DNA of 64,000 nt from Lachnospiraceae bacterium (GTDB lineage: Bacteria > Bacillota > Clostridia > Lachnospirales > Lachnospiraceae): NCBI GenBank assembly GCA_015056815.1, contig SVFN01000004.1, forward strand, positions 102,915-166,914, written 5' to 3'. How positions within the stretch are numbered: the first letter of the stretch is position 1; every line of letters begins with the position of its first letter. Under the pieces are notes generated by a model, which was not told the origin of the DNA, searched no databases, and worked only from the letters and a program-made list of their open reading frames with translations. Positions 38,173-46,955 of this stretch are shown here, piece after piece. The translations under genes were made by a program, and so were the position numbers.

Positions 38173-39285
38173 ATGGCAGAGAAACCAAAAAAGAAACTGA
38201 CAAAAGCACAGAGAGCAAAGAAGAAAAAACAAAGGATTATTTTATTTATCGTGGAGGCGATCGCACTGGTGGTGTTAGTGGTCGCACTGATCTTTGTTTC
38301 AAAATACAGTAAGATGGAACATACGGATATTGATGAGAGCGAGCTGGTGATCAACGAAGAGATGAAGCCTGCGGAGACGGTGGATGAGGAACAGATCGCT
38401 ACCAATGAAGGGCTTGGCAGCCATATGAGTAATTACTGGAACATTGCACTGTTTGGTGTGGATTCCAGAAAGGGAGCACTCGGAAAAGGGACATTGAGTG
38501 ATACGATCATCATCGCATCCATTAACAAAGATACCAAGGATGTACGTCTGGCAAGCGTGTACCGCGATACTTATCTGAATATCGGCAATGATTCATACAG
38601 TAAAGCCAACTCTGCTTATGCAAAGGGTGGTCCGGTACAGGGAATCAATATGCTGAACATGAACTTTGACTTAAACATTACGGATTATGTGACTGTCGGA
38701 TGGGCAGGTGTTGCAGATACGATCGACGCATTGGGCGGCGTGGAGATCGATGTGGACTCTGCGGAGATCGAACATCTGAATAACTATCAGGTCGAGACTT
38801 CCAAATCACTCGGTAAGAGCTATACGAAGGTGACAAATACCGGGTTGCAGACATTAAATGGTATTCAGGCGGTTTCTTACTGCCGAATCCGTTATACGGC
38901 GGGCGATGACTTCAAGCGTACGGAGCGTCAGAGAGAAGTGATCCAGGCAATCGTGGATAAGGCGAAGTCAGCATCTCCGGCGACTCTGAACAATGCAGCC
39001 AATACGATCTTCGAGGAGGTATCCACTTCCTTCTCACTTCCGCAGGTTGTGGAACTGATCTCTGATGTAAAATCCTACAATATTGCGGAGACAACGGGTG
39101 TTCCGTTCGAAGAATTCCGCAGCACCGGTACGGTAAAAGGACAGGATTGTGTCATTCCGGTGACATTGACGGACAGCGTTTTAGAGCTTCATAAGTTTCT
39201 GTTTAACGGGGCAGAGGGATATACACCTTCTTCCAGCGTGCAACAGTACAGTTCCAAGATTGCATCCGATACCGGAAAATATTAA
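38173..39285 (+). CDS. LytR-CpsA-Psr (LCP) family glycopolymer ligase
   Basis: N-terminal TM; IALFGVDSRKGALGKGTLSDTIIIASINKDTKDVRLASVYRDTYL; YCRIRYTAGDDFKRTERQREVI. Confidence 0.93.
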   Translation: MAEKPKKKLTKAQRAKKKKQRIILFIVEAIALVVLVVALIFVSKYSKMEHTDIDESELVINEEMKPAETVDEEQIATNEGLGSHMSNYWNIALFGVDSRKGALGKGTLSDTIIIASINKDTKDVRLASVYRDTYLNIGNDSYSKANSAYAKGGPVQGINMLNMNFDLNITDYVTVGWAGVADTIDALGGVEIDVDSAEIEHLNNYQVETSKSLGKSYTKVTNTGLQTLNGIQAVSYCRIRYTAGDDFKRTERQREVIQAIVDKAKSASPATLNNAANTIFEEVSTSFSLPQVVELISDVKSYNIAETTGVPFEEFRSTGTVKGQDCVIPVTLTDSVLELHKFLFNGAEGYTPSSSVQQYSSKIASDTGKY

Positions 39286-39294
39286 GAAAGGCCT

Positions 39295-39325
39295 AAGGAG
39301 TCTGCCGGGTGACAGACTCCTTTTT
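39295..39325 (+). terminator. Intrinsic terminator after the LCP gene
   Basis: AAGGAGTCTG ccgggtga CAGACTCCTT TTT perfect stem. Confidence 0.9.
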
Positions 39326-39333
39326 GAAGTTTT

Positions 39334-40302
39334 ATGTATGCAATGGATGTTATCATTCCGGTTTATCGGCCGGATGAACGGTTCTACCGGCTGTTGTGTG
39401 CTTTAAAGAAACAGACCATGCCGGCAAACAGGATCATTGTCTATAATACGGAAAAAGCGTATTATGAAGAATTTGCAAAAAAATATCCGTTGGAGCGGAA
39501 GTTTCCGGAGCTTGAGGTGTACCATCTCAGCCGGCGGGAATTTGATCACGGCGGCACCAGGAATCTGGCAGTGCAGAAGTCGGATGCGCCTTATTTTGTG
39601 ATGATGACAATGGATGCGGTTCCGGCAGATGCGAAGCTTCTGGAAGAACTGTACTGGTCACTTTCCAACGACAAAACAGCGGTGGCTTATGCCAGACAGC
39701 TTCCGGGGAAAGACTCCGGAGGAATCGAGAGATATACCAGAGCGTTCAATTATCCTGCGCAGTCTGTGGTCAAAACCAAAGAAGATCTGAACAGACTGGG
39801 GATTAAGACATTTTTCTGCTCAAACGTGTGCGCTGCATATAAGCGGGTGGTATTTGATGAGCTGGGCGGTTTTCCGGAAAGAGCGATCTTTAATGAGGAT
39901 ATGGTATTTGCATGGAAGGCGATCTATGCCGGATACGGAATTTCTTATGCGGCAGATGCAAAAGTGATCCATTCCCACGAGTATTCCATTGCACAGCAGT
40001 TTCACCGCAATTTTGATATCGGGATCTCCCAGGCAGATCATCCGGAGGTCTTTGGGAGTATTCGGAGTGAGTCGGAAGGAATGCGCCTCGTGTCAGGAAC
40101 CGTCCGATATCTGCTCGGAAAAAGACAGATTGCAGAGATACCAAAGCTGTTTATCATGTCTGCAGCGAAGCTTGCGGGATACCGTCTGGGTAAAATTTAT
40201 CATAGACTGCCAAGACATATCGTGTTAAAGTGTACTATGAACAGAGAATACTTTCTGAAAACACAGGAGGGAGACAGCATCTGTGGATCAGATCAGAAAT
40301 AA
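39334..40302 (+). CDS. GT2-family glycosyltransferase
   Basis: MDVIIPVYRPDERFYRLLCALKKQTMPANRIIVYNTE; RREFDHGGTRNLAV. Confidence 0.88.
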   Translation: MYAMDVIIPVYRPDERFYRLLCALKKQTMPANRIIVYNTEKAYYEEFAKKYPLERKFPELEVYHLSRREFDHGGTRNLAVQKSDAPYFVMMTMDAVPADAKLLEELYWSLSNDKTAVAYARQLPGKDSGGIERYTRAFNYPAQSVVKTKEDLNRLGIKTFFCSNVCAAYKRVVFDELGGFPERAIFNEDMVFAWKAIYAGYGISYAADAKVIHSHEYSIAQQFHRNFDIGISQADHPEVFGSIRSESEGMRLVSGTVRYLLGKRQIAEIPKLFIMSAAKLAGYRLGKIYHRLPRHIVLKCTMNREYFLKTQEGDSICGSDQK

Positions 40303-40314
40303 AGGAGAACGAAT

Positions 40315-42141
40315 ATGTGTGGAATTGTAGGATATATCGGAACAGAACAGGCGGCGCCTATCATTCTGGACGGTTTGGCACGGCTGGAGTACAGAGGTTA
40401 TGATTCCGCCGGCATCGCGGTTTATAACGGGCAGGATATCCAGATTACCAAGTCTGTCGGCAGACTGAAGGTATTAGAGGAACTGACACATGGCGGTGCG
40501 ACGATGCCGGGATGTATCGGGATCGGCCATACCCGCTGGGCAACGCATGGGGCGCCCAGTCAGGTCAATGCGCATCCTCATTTTAATAAAGAGATCACAG
40601 TTGCAGTGGTTCACAATGGTATTATTGAGAATTATATCCAGCTTCGAAACAGACTTTCCAAGCGGGGTTATGAGTTTGTTTCCGAGACGGATACCGAAGT
40701 GGTAGCACATATGCTGGATTATTACTATACGGGAGATCCGCTTGAGACGATCGCAAAGGTTTTACACAGGATTGAAGGATCTTATGCTCTTGGCGTGATC
40801 TTTGCATCACATCCGGATGAGCTGTTTGCAGCCCGCAAAGACAGCCCGCTGATCGTAGGTCAGAAGGAGAACGGCTGTTTTATCGCATCGGATGTGCCGG
40901 CGATCTTACGTTATACCCGTAAAGTATATTACATGGAGAATCAGGAGATCGTAAGACTGAAAAAAGACAGCCTGAATTTCTATAATTTTGACGAAGAAGA
41001 GATCAGTAAAGAATCCGTTACCATCGAGTGGGATGCCAATGCAGCGGAGAAGGGCGGCTATGAGCACTTCATGCTCAAGGAAATGTATGAGCAGCCAAAG
41101 ACTGTGACAGATACATTGCTTCCGCGTTTCAAGGATAATAAGATTGAGATCGAAGAGTTAGGAATGACGGATGAGGAAATGAAGGAGATCAAAAAGATCC
41201 ATATCGTAGCCTGTGGCTCGGCCTATCATGCCGGCATGACAGGAAAGTATGTTTTGGAGGGGCTTGCCAGGATCCCGGTGGAGATCGACCTGGCTTCCGA
41301 ATTCCGTTATCGCAATCCGATCCTGGAAGAGGGCGCGATGGTGATGGTCATCAGCCAGTCCGGTGAGACCGCAGATACCCTGGCGGCACTCAGAGAGTCG
41401 CAGGAGCGTGGATTTAAGGTGCTTGGTATCGTGAATGTAGTCGGCAGTTCCATTGCCAGAGAGGCAGATAATGTCATGTATACCTGGGCGGGGCCGGAGA
41501 TTGCGGTCGCGACCACCAAGGCATATAGTGCGCAGCTGATCGCACTGTACCTGCTTGCTATGAAATTTGCCGAGGTAAGGGGAACCGTTTCAGCAGAAGT
41601 TCTGGAGGAAATGAAAGAGGATCTGAAGAAACTGCCGGATCAGATTGAGATGCTTTTGAATAACAAAGAGCGCATTCAGCGCTTTGCGAACCGCTACATC
41701 GGAGCAAAAGATGTGTTCTTCATCGGGCGTGGGATTGACTATGCGATCTCACTGGAAGGCTCCCTTAAATTAAAAGAGATTTCCTATATTCATTCGGAAG
41801 CATATGCTGCCGGAGAACTGAAGCATGGTACGATCTCCCTGATCGAGGAGGGAACACTTGTGACAGCCGTAGCGACACAGCAGGATCTGTTTGCCAAGAC
41901 GGTCAGCAATATCGTGGAAGTCAAGGCGCGTGGAGCCTTTGTACTGGCAGTGACGAATGAGGGAAATACAGAGATTGAGAAGGCGGCTGATTATGTGATC
42001 TATCTGCCGCAGACGAATTCTTATTTTACCAATTCACTGGCAATCATCCCGCTTCAGCTGTTCGGCTACTATGTAGCTGTCGGTAAGGGATGCGATGTGG
42101 ATAAACCGAGGAATCTTGCAAAGTCGGTTACAGTAGAATAA
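40315..42141 (+). CDS. glmS: Glutamine-fructose-6-phosphate aminotransferase (isomerizing)
   Basis: MCGIVGYIG N-terminal Cys amidotransferase, RLEYRGYDSAGIAV, SQSGETADTLAALR, C-terminal DKPRNLAKSVTVE. Confidence 0.98.
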   Translation: MCGIVGYIGTEQAAPIILDGLARLEYRGYDSAGIAVYNGQDIQITKSVGRLKVLEELTHGGATMPGCIGIGHTRWATHGAPSQVNAHPHFNKEITVAVVHNGIIENYIQLRNRLSKRGYEFVSETDTEVVAHMLDYYYTGDPLETIAKVLHRIEGSYALGVIFASHPDELFAARKDSPLIVGQKENGCFIASDVPAILRYTRKVYYMENQEIVRLKKDSLNFYNFDEEEISKESVTIEWDANAAEKGGYEHFMLKEMYEQPKTVTDTLLPRFKDNKIEIEELGMTDEEMKEIKKIHIVACGSAYHAGMTGKYVLEGLARIPVEIDLASEFRYRNPILEEGAMVMVISQSGETADTLAALRESQERGFKVLGIVNVVGSSIAREADNVMYTWAGPEIAVATTKAYSAQLIALYLLAMKFAEVRGTVSAEVLEEMKEDLKKLPDQIEMLLNNKERIQRFANRYIGAKDVFFIGRGIDYAISLEGSLKLKEISYIHSEAYAAGELKHGTISLIEEGTLVTAVATQQDLFAKTVSNIVEVKARGAFVLAVTNEGNTEIEKAADYVIYLPQTNSYFTNSLAIIPLQLFGYYVAVGKGCDVDKPRNLAKSVTVE

Positions 42142-42240
42142 GCGTTACGATTCACAGCAAGAATGTGCATTTACGGCGCAATAGACCCGGGTTTTTATTG
42201 GTCTTGCCCATCGCAGAGCGATTTTAAATGACCGAATCCT

Positions 42241-42275
42241 TTGCTTTCACAGGCGAAGCGACTGTGAATAGTAAC
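42241..42275 (+). repeat. Dispersed hairpin element, copy 1
   Basis: TTGCTTTCACAGGCGAAGCGACTGTGAATAGTAAC; near-identical to 59091-59125 and the reverse complement of 54420-54455. Confidence 0.8.
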
Positions 42276-42380
42276 GAATAAGCGGAGTATGGCGAAGCAA
42301 ACAGCGGGGAACCTGTTATGGGTGCGGCCGGACGGAAACAGGAAGACGACACAGGGCCCCGGCCATGGAGGAGGACAAAA

Positions 42381-44387
42381 ATGGCAGATTTCGAAAAGAA
42401 AGAGATAGAGATAGCCGAAGAAGAAGTTTTCTTTGACGAGACAGAGATTTCGGAAGAAGATTTTGACGAAAGTGAAGCAGAAAAGAAAGCGGATATACCG
42501 AAAGAGAAGAAAGAGGATACGCATGAGGAAGAAGATCATCTGGGAACAGTGACAGAGGATATCTTTGTGTCGGAAGATGATTTCGATGAGGAGGATGAAA
42601 AGACTCCCGTTTTTCGTGCTTTTCAGGCGGCAGAGCATAAAAAGACAGAGCCTTCTTTAGAGGCGGAATCGGAAATTTTGTTTGATGAGGACGATGAAGA
42701 GGTTTCCGAGGATGATTTCGAAGAGGAGGACGGCGGCACGCCGGTAAAGGAACTGCTTCCGTTTATGAAGGATGCTTCTGAGCGTAAAGAAGAAACCGAT
42801 GAGGAGGATGACGACTTCGGGGAGGAAACCGAAGTTTCAGAGGATGATTTTGAGGAAGATGAGTCCGGGGAAGATGATCCGGAAGAGGACGAAACGTCTG
42901 ATGAAACGGAAGATTTCGGGGATGCCTCTGATGAAGAAGAAAACCGGAAAAAACAGGATAAAAAATCGGCTTCTTCTAAAAAAGAAAAGGATGACGACGA
43001 GTCTGACAGCGAGTATGAGGATGTGTGTTTTGTCTGCCGCAGACCGGAATCCGTTACCGGCAAGCAGTTCAAGCTTCCCAACAATATCTGCGTCTGCAAT
43101 GACTGTATGCATAAGACGATGGATGCGGTCAGCCAGTTTGACTATCAGGGAATGCTGAATCCTTCGATCTTCCATATGGATGGCGTTAATTTTGACTGGG
43201 AGACCATGAAGGAAAAAATGCCAAACATCAGTTTTGTAAACATTGCAGATCTTCAGGGAGAAGGCGGCATCCCCAACAAACAGAAACTAAAGAAAAAGAA
43301 AAAATCAGGAGAAAAGAAACCTGTCATCGATATCAACAACATACCGGCGCCGCATAAGATCAAGGAGAAACTGGATGAATATGTGGTCGGTCAGGAGCAT
43401 GCCAAGAAGGTCATCTCCGTAGCGGTTTACAACCACTATAAGAGAGTGGCGACCAATACCATGGATGAGATCGAAATCGAGAAGTCCAATATGCTGATGA
43501 TCGGACCGACCGGAAGCGGTAAGACATATCTGGTCAAGACGTTGGCAAAATTATTAAACGTACCCCTTGCCATTACGGATGCGACTTCTTTGACAGAGGC
43601 CGGCTATATCGGAGATGACATTGAGAGCGTTGTATCCAAACTGTTAGCGGAGGCGGAAAATGATGTGGAGCGTGCGGAGATGGGTATCATCTTTGTGGAT
43701 GAGATCGATAAGATCGCCAAGAAGCAGAACACCACATCGAGAGATGTGTCCGGAGAAAGTGTTCAGCAGGGCATGTTAAAGCTTCTGGAGGGAGCGGATG
43801 TTGAGGTGCCGGTCGGAGCCAACAGCAAAAACGCCATGGTGCCGCTTACGACCATCAACACGCGTAATATCCTGTTTATCTGCGGCGGTGCATTTCCGGA
43901 GCTTGAGGAAGTGATCAAGCAGAGACTCAATAAGCAGACATCCATCGGTTATCAGGCAGAGCTTAAGAGCAAATATGACAAGGAAAAGAACATTTTAAGC
44001 AAAGTGACGGTGGAGGATCTTCGCAAATTTGGTATGATCCCCGAGTTTTTGGGACGTCTTCCCGTCATCTATACACTGGAGGCACTTACCAGGGAGGCAC
44101 TGGTAAAAGTCTTAAAAGAGCCAAAGAATGCGATCTTAAAGCAGTATCAGAAGCTTCTCGCACTTGACGAAGTCAAGCTGGAGTTTGAGGATGAGGCGTT
44201 AGAGGCGATCGCCGAGAAGGCACTTGAAAAAGAGACCGGGGCAAGAGCGCTCAGAGCGATCATTGAGGACTTTATGTTGGATATCATGTATGAGATCCCG
44301 AAGGATGAAAATATTGGTACTGTCACCATTACAAAAGCTTATATCGAGGGCACGGGCGGTCCGGTGATCGGAATCCGGGGAGAATAA
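42381..44387 (+). CDS. clpX: ClpX-type AAA+ unfoldase with long acidic N-terminal extension
   Basis: ATG at 42381 after GGAGGA. Zn finger CFVC ... CVCNDC, MIGPTGSGKTYLVKTLA Walker A, GYIGDDIESVV, IIFVDEIDKIA. About 210 aa acidic extension before the Zn finger. Confidence 0.92.
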   Translation: MADFEKKEIEIAEEEVFFDETEISEEDFDESEAEKKADIPKEKKEDTHEEEDHLGTVTEDIFVSEDDFDEEDEKTPVFRAFQAAEHKKTEPSLEAESEILFDEDDEEVSEDDFEEEDGGTPVKELLPFMKDASERKEETDEEDDDFGEETEVSEDDFEEDESGEDDPEEDETSDETEDFGDASDEEENRKKQDKKSASSKKEKDDDESDSEYEDVCFVCRRPESVTGKQFKLPNNICVCNDCMHKTMDAVSQFDYQGMLNPSIFHMDGVNFDWETMKEKMPNISFVNIADLQGEGGIPNKQKLKKKKKSGEKKPVIDINNIPAPHKIKEKLDEYVVGQEHAKKVISVAVYNHYKRVATNTMDEIEIEKSNMLMIGPTGSGKTYLVKTLAKLLNVPLAITDATSLTEAGYIGDDIESVVSKLLAEAENDVERAEMGIIFVDEIDKIAKKQNTTSRDVSGESVQQGMLKLLEGADVEVPVGANSKNAMVPLTTINTRNILFICGGAFPELEEVIKQRLNKQTSIGYQAELKSKYDKEKNILSKVTVEDLRKFGMIPEFLGRLPVIYTLEALTREALVKVLKEPKNAILKQYQKLLALDEVKLEFEDEALEAIAEKALEKETGARALRAIIEDFMLDIMYEIPKDENIGTVTITKAYIEGTGGPVIGIRGE

Positions 44388-44488
44388 AGAAGACGAAAAA
44401 TGTTCGCGCAAAGGCATGCTTGCGGATAATGAGAGGAACAGGACGAGAATTTGCCGCATAAAATAGAAGAAACGTTATTGTTCAAAAC

Positions 44489-46348
44489 ATGACAGAGCGT
44501 TACCGGGATGAAGTGTTTGGAATGGATAGCAGAACGGAGCTTTCTATGGCATGCAATACAGAAGCGGCGGATGAAGAATTATTACAATTTATTGTAGATT
44601 TTGAGTGGACACCGGAGGAGATCGCTTCTTTCGGTGTCCGTTTTTGCAAAACGAGCGTGGGAGACGGAATCAGCATTTTGTATATATCCCCGCAGGAATA
44701 TGCAAAGGTGGAGCCATATCTGGGACGTTATTATTATGTTCCGCAGTGCTACGGGCTGATGGAGGAAAACTTTGATACCATATTTTTTCCGGCAAAGGAT
44801 AACGGCCCCGTGAATTTACAGCCTTTGGATGCGGCAGGCATCATACAGGTGCAAAATCCGCCGTTATCCCTGACCGGGAAGGGCGTGATCACAGCTTTTC
44901 TGGATACGGGAATCGACTATACGCTTCCGCACTTTAGGACCGCGGAGGGAAAAAGCAGGATTCTTGCGATCTGGGATCAGACACTTACCGCGGAAGAATT
45001 AAATGCGAAAAAAGAGGATATACTGGAAAAGACAGGAGTCGATATGACCTATACACCGCCGGAAGGCTTCGATTACGGAGTACAGTTTACCAGAGAGCAG
45101 ATCGACCTTGCGCTCAGCTCTGACGATCCGTTTGAGCTTGTTGCTTCTTCGGATGAGAATGGGCACGGTACGAAAATGGCAAGTGTGTCCTGCGGAAGCT
45201 TTCTGGAGCGAAACGGATTCCGGGGAGCAGCCTATGAGAGTGACATTGTGGTGGTGAAGCTTAGACAGTCACCACAGTATCTGAAGGACTATTATCTGAT
45301 CCCACAGGGAATGGACAGCTACTCGGATCCTGATATCCTCCTGGCACTGAAATATTTGCAAAGCTTTCTGATCCCGTTTGAGAGACCTGTCTGTATCTGC
45401 ATGGGTGTGGGGAACAGCTTCGGAAGCCATATCGGTACCACACTGCTTTCACGATATATCGAACATATCTCACAAAAACGGAATCAGGTCGTGGTGGTGA
45501 CCGGAGGAAACGAGGGAAACACGGCAGGGCATTTTCATGGAAATATTCCGTTAAGGTCATTCCAGAACTGGGTGGATGCAGAACTATTGGTCGGAGCGGA
45601 GGAGAAGGGATTCGTGCTGGAACTTTGGCGCAGGCTTCCGAATGTTTTCTCTGTAGAGATCACGAGTCCGGCGGGAGAGTTTATTCCCAGAGTCCCATAC
45701 CGTGTGGGGCAGTCGATTTCTTATCGCTTTGTATACAGTGACACCGTGCTGAGTGTGAACCATGTGATCGTGGAACAGGCAACGGGAGAAGAACTGATAC
45801 AGTTTCGGTTCGAACGTCCTTTGGAGGGAATCTGGCAGATCAGAGTCTACGCAGAGGGAGACGGGCAGTATGCACAGTTTGATCTGTGGCTGCCGATCCG
45901 TCAGTTCCGTAAGCCGGCAACCGGATTTTTGCGGCCGGATCCGGATACTACGCTTACAGCTCCGGCATACAGCAGAGGGGCGCTTAGTATCACAACCTAT
46001 CAGAGCGCGAATAATTCCTTATACTTAAGCAGCGGAAGGGGACTGGCGGCAGACGGCTATATTCAGCCGGATTTTGCGGCGCCGGGCGTGGAAGTGAGTA
46101 CAGCGCTTGGAACGGATAGCGGATCCAGTCTTTCTGCCGCTATGACCGCAGGAGCTGTGGCGGACTTTCTGCAGTGGGCAGTGGTGGAGCAGAATGATCT
46201 GTTAGTCAATACGGACAGCATCCGCAGCTATCTGATCCGCGGGGCAGTCAGAGATGAAAATATGGTCTACCCGAATCATATATGGGGCTATGGGAGGTTG
46301 AATCTTGCCGAAACATTTGATAAAATAGCAGGTGTAACATACCGGTAA
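44489..46348 (+). CDS. Subtilisin-like S8 peptidase, CspABC-like
   Basis: VITAFLDTGIDYTLPHF (Asp), DENGHGTKMASVSCG (His), GSSLSAAMTAGAVADFLQW (Ser). Confidence 0.88.
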   Translation: MTERYRDEVFGMDSRTELSMACNTEAADEELLQFIVDFEWTPEEIASFGVRFCKTSVGDGISILYISPQEYAKVEPYLGRYYYVPQCYGLMEENFDTIFFPAKDNGPVNLQPLDAAGIIQVQNPPLSLTGKGVITAFLDTGIDYTLPHFRTAEGKSRILAIWDQTLTAEELNAKKEDILEKTGVDMTYTPPEGFDYGVQFTREQIDLALSSDDPFELVASSDENGHGTKMASVSCGSFLERNGFRGAAYESDIVVVKLRQSPQYLKDYYLIPQGMDSYSDPDILLALKYLQSFLIPFERPVCICMGVGNSFGSHIGTTLLSRYIEHISQKRNQVVVVTGGNEGNTAGHFHGNIPLRSFQNWVDAELLVGAEEKGFVLELWRRLPNVFSVEITSPAGEFIPRVPYRVGQSISYRFVYSDTVLSVNHVIVEQATGEELIQFRFERPLEGIWQIRVYAEGDGQYAQFDLWLPIRQFRKPATGFLRPDPDTTLTAPAYSRGALSITTYQSANNSLYLSSGRGLAADGYIQPDFAAPGVEVSTALGTDSGSSLSAAMTAGAVADFLQWAVVEQNDLLVNTDSIRSYLIRGAVRDENMVYPNHIWGYGRLNLAETFDKIAGVTYR

Positions 46349-46382
46349 AGGGTGTGCGAAAAAATGGTGGGAGGTTAGGCTT

Positions 46383-46871
46383 ATGGGATTTGTTGTATTG
46401 GTGGCGGTAATCTTCGCAGTGGAGATTTCAATCAAAAGTGCGGTGGAGGTCCGCTGTGAGGAAGGAGTTAAGACTCCTGTCTTAAAAGACAAGGTTTATA
46501 TCACGAGATATCATAATTACGGAGCGTTTCGTGGTTTTCTGCAGGAGAGACCGGAGCTTTTAAAGGGGATCTGTATCGGGATCATTGGTGTCTGCAGTAT
46601 GATCTACCTTCTGACACTGGGCAGAAAAGGAAAGGGACTGATGAAGCTTGCACTGTCTCTTTTGCTGGGAGGAGCGTTCTCTAATTTCTATGACCGCGCG
46701 ACCAGAGGTTATGTGGTGGATTACTTTGGATTCAATATCGGGAATGAAAAGTTAAAAGAAATGGTATTTAATCTGTCGGACTTCTTTATCATCATCGGTA
46801 CCGCACTGGCAGCCTGCCGGGTAGGGGCTCTGGATGATGCGAAGAAAAAAGCGAAAGTGAAGAAGAAATGA
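46383..46871 (+). CDS. Signal peptidase II-like protein
   Basis: YHNYGAFRGFL, GGAFSNFYDRATRGYVVDYFGF, FNLSDFFIIIGT match LspA catalytic motifs. Confidence 0.75.
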   Translation: MGFVVLVAVIFAVEISIKSAVEVRCEEGVKTPVLKDKVYITRYHNYGAFRGFLQERPELLKGICIGIIGVCSMIYLLTLGRKGKGLMKLALSLLLGGAFSNFYDRATRGYVVDYFGFNIGNEKLKEMVFNLSDFFIIIGTALAACRVGALDDAKKKAKVKKK

Positions 46872-46888
46872 TCGGACAGAAGCATAGG

Positions 46889-46924
46889 AATACGCCAGCC
46901 GGTATTGCCGGCTGGCGTATTTTA
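46889..46924. terminator. Bidirectional intrinsic terminator
   Basis: AATACGCCAGCCGG tattg CCGGCTGGCGTATT perfect stem between convergent genes. Confidence 0.9.
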
Positions 46925-46955
46925 TAGGAAATTCCAATTCCTGCTGTGTCTTTTA

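Noticed and set aside
42623-43099. Serine-rich antisense ORF (158 aa) opposite the ClpX acidic extension
   Set aside because: Mirror artefact of GAN-rich acidic codons on the plus strand.
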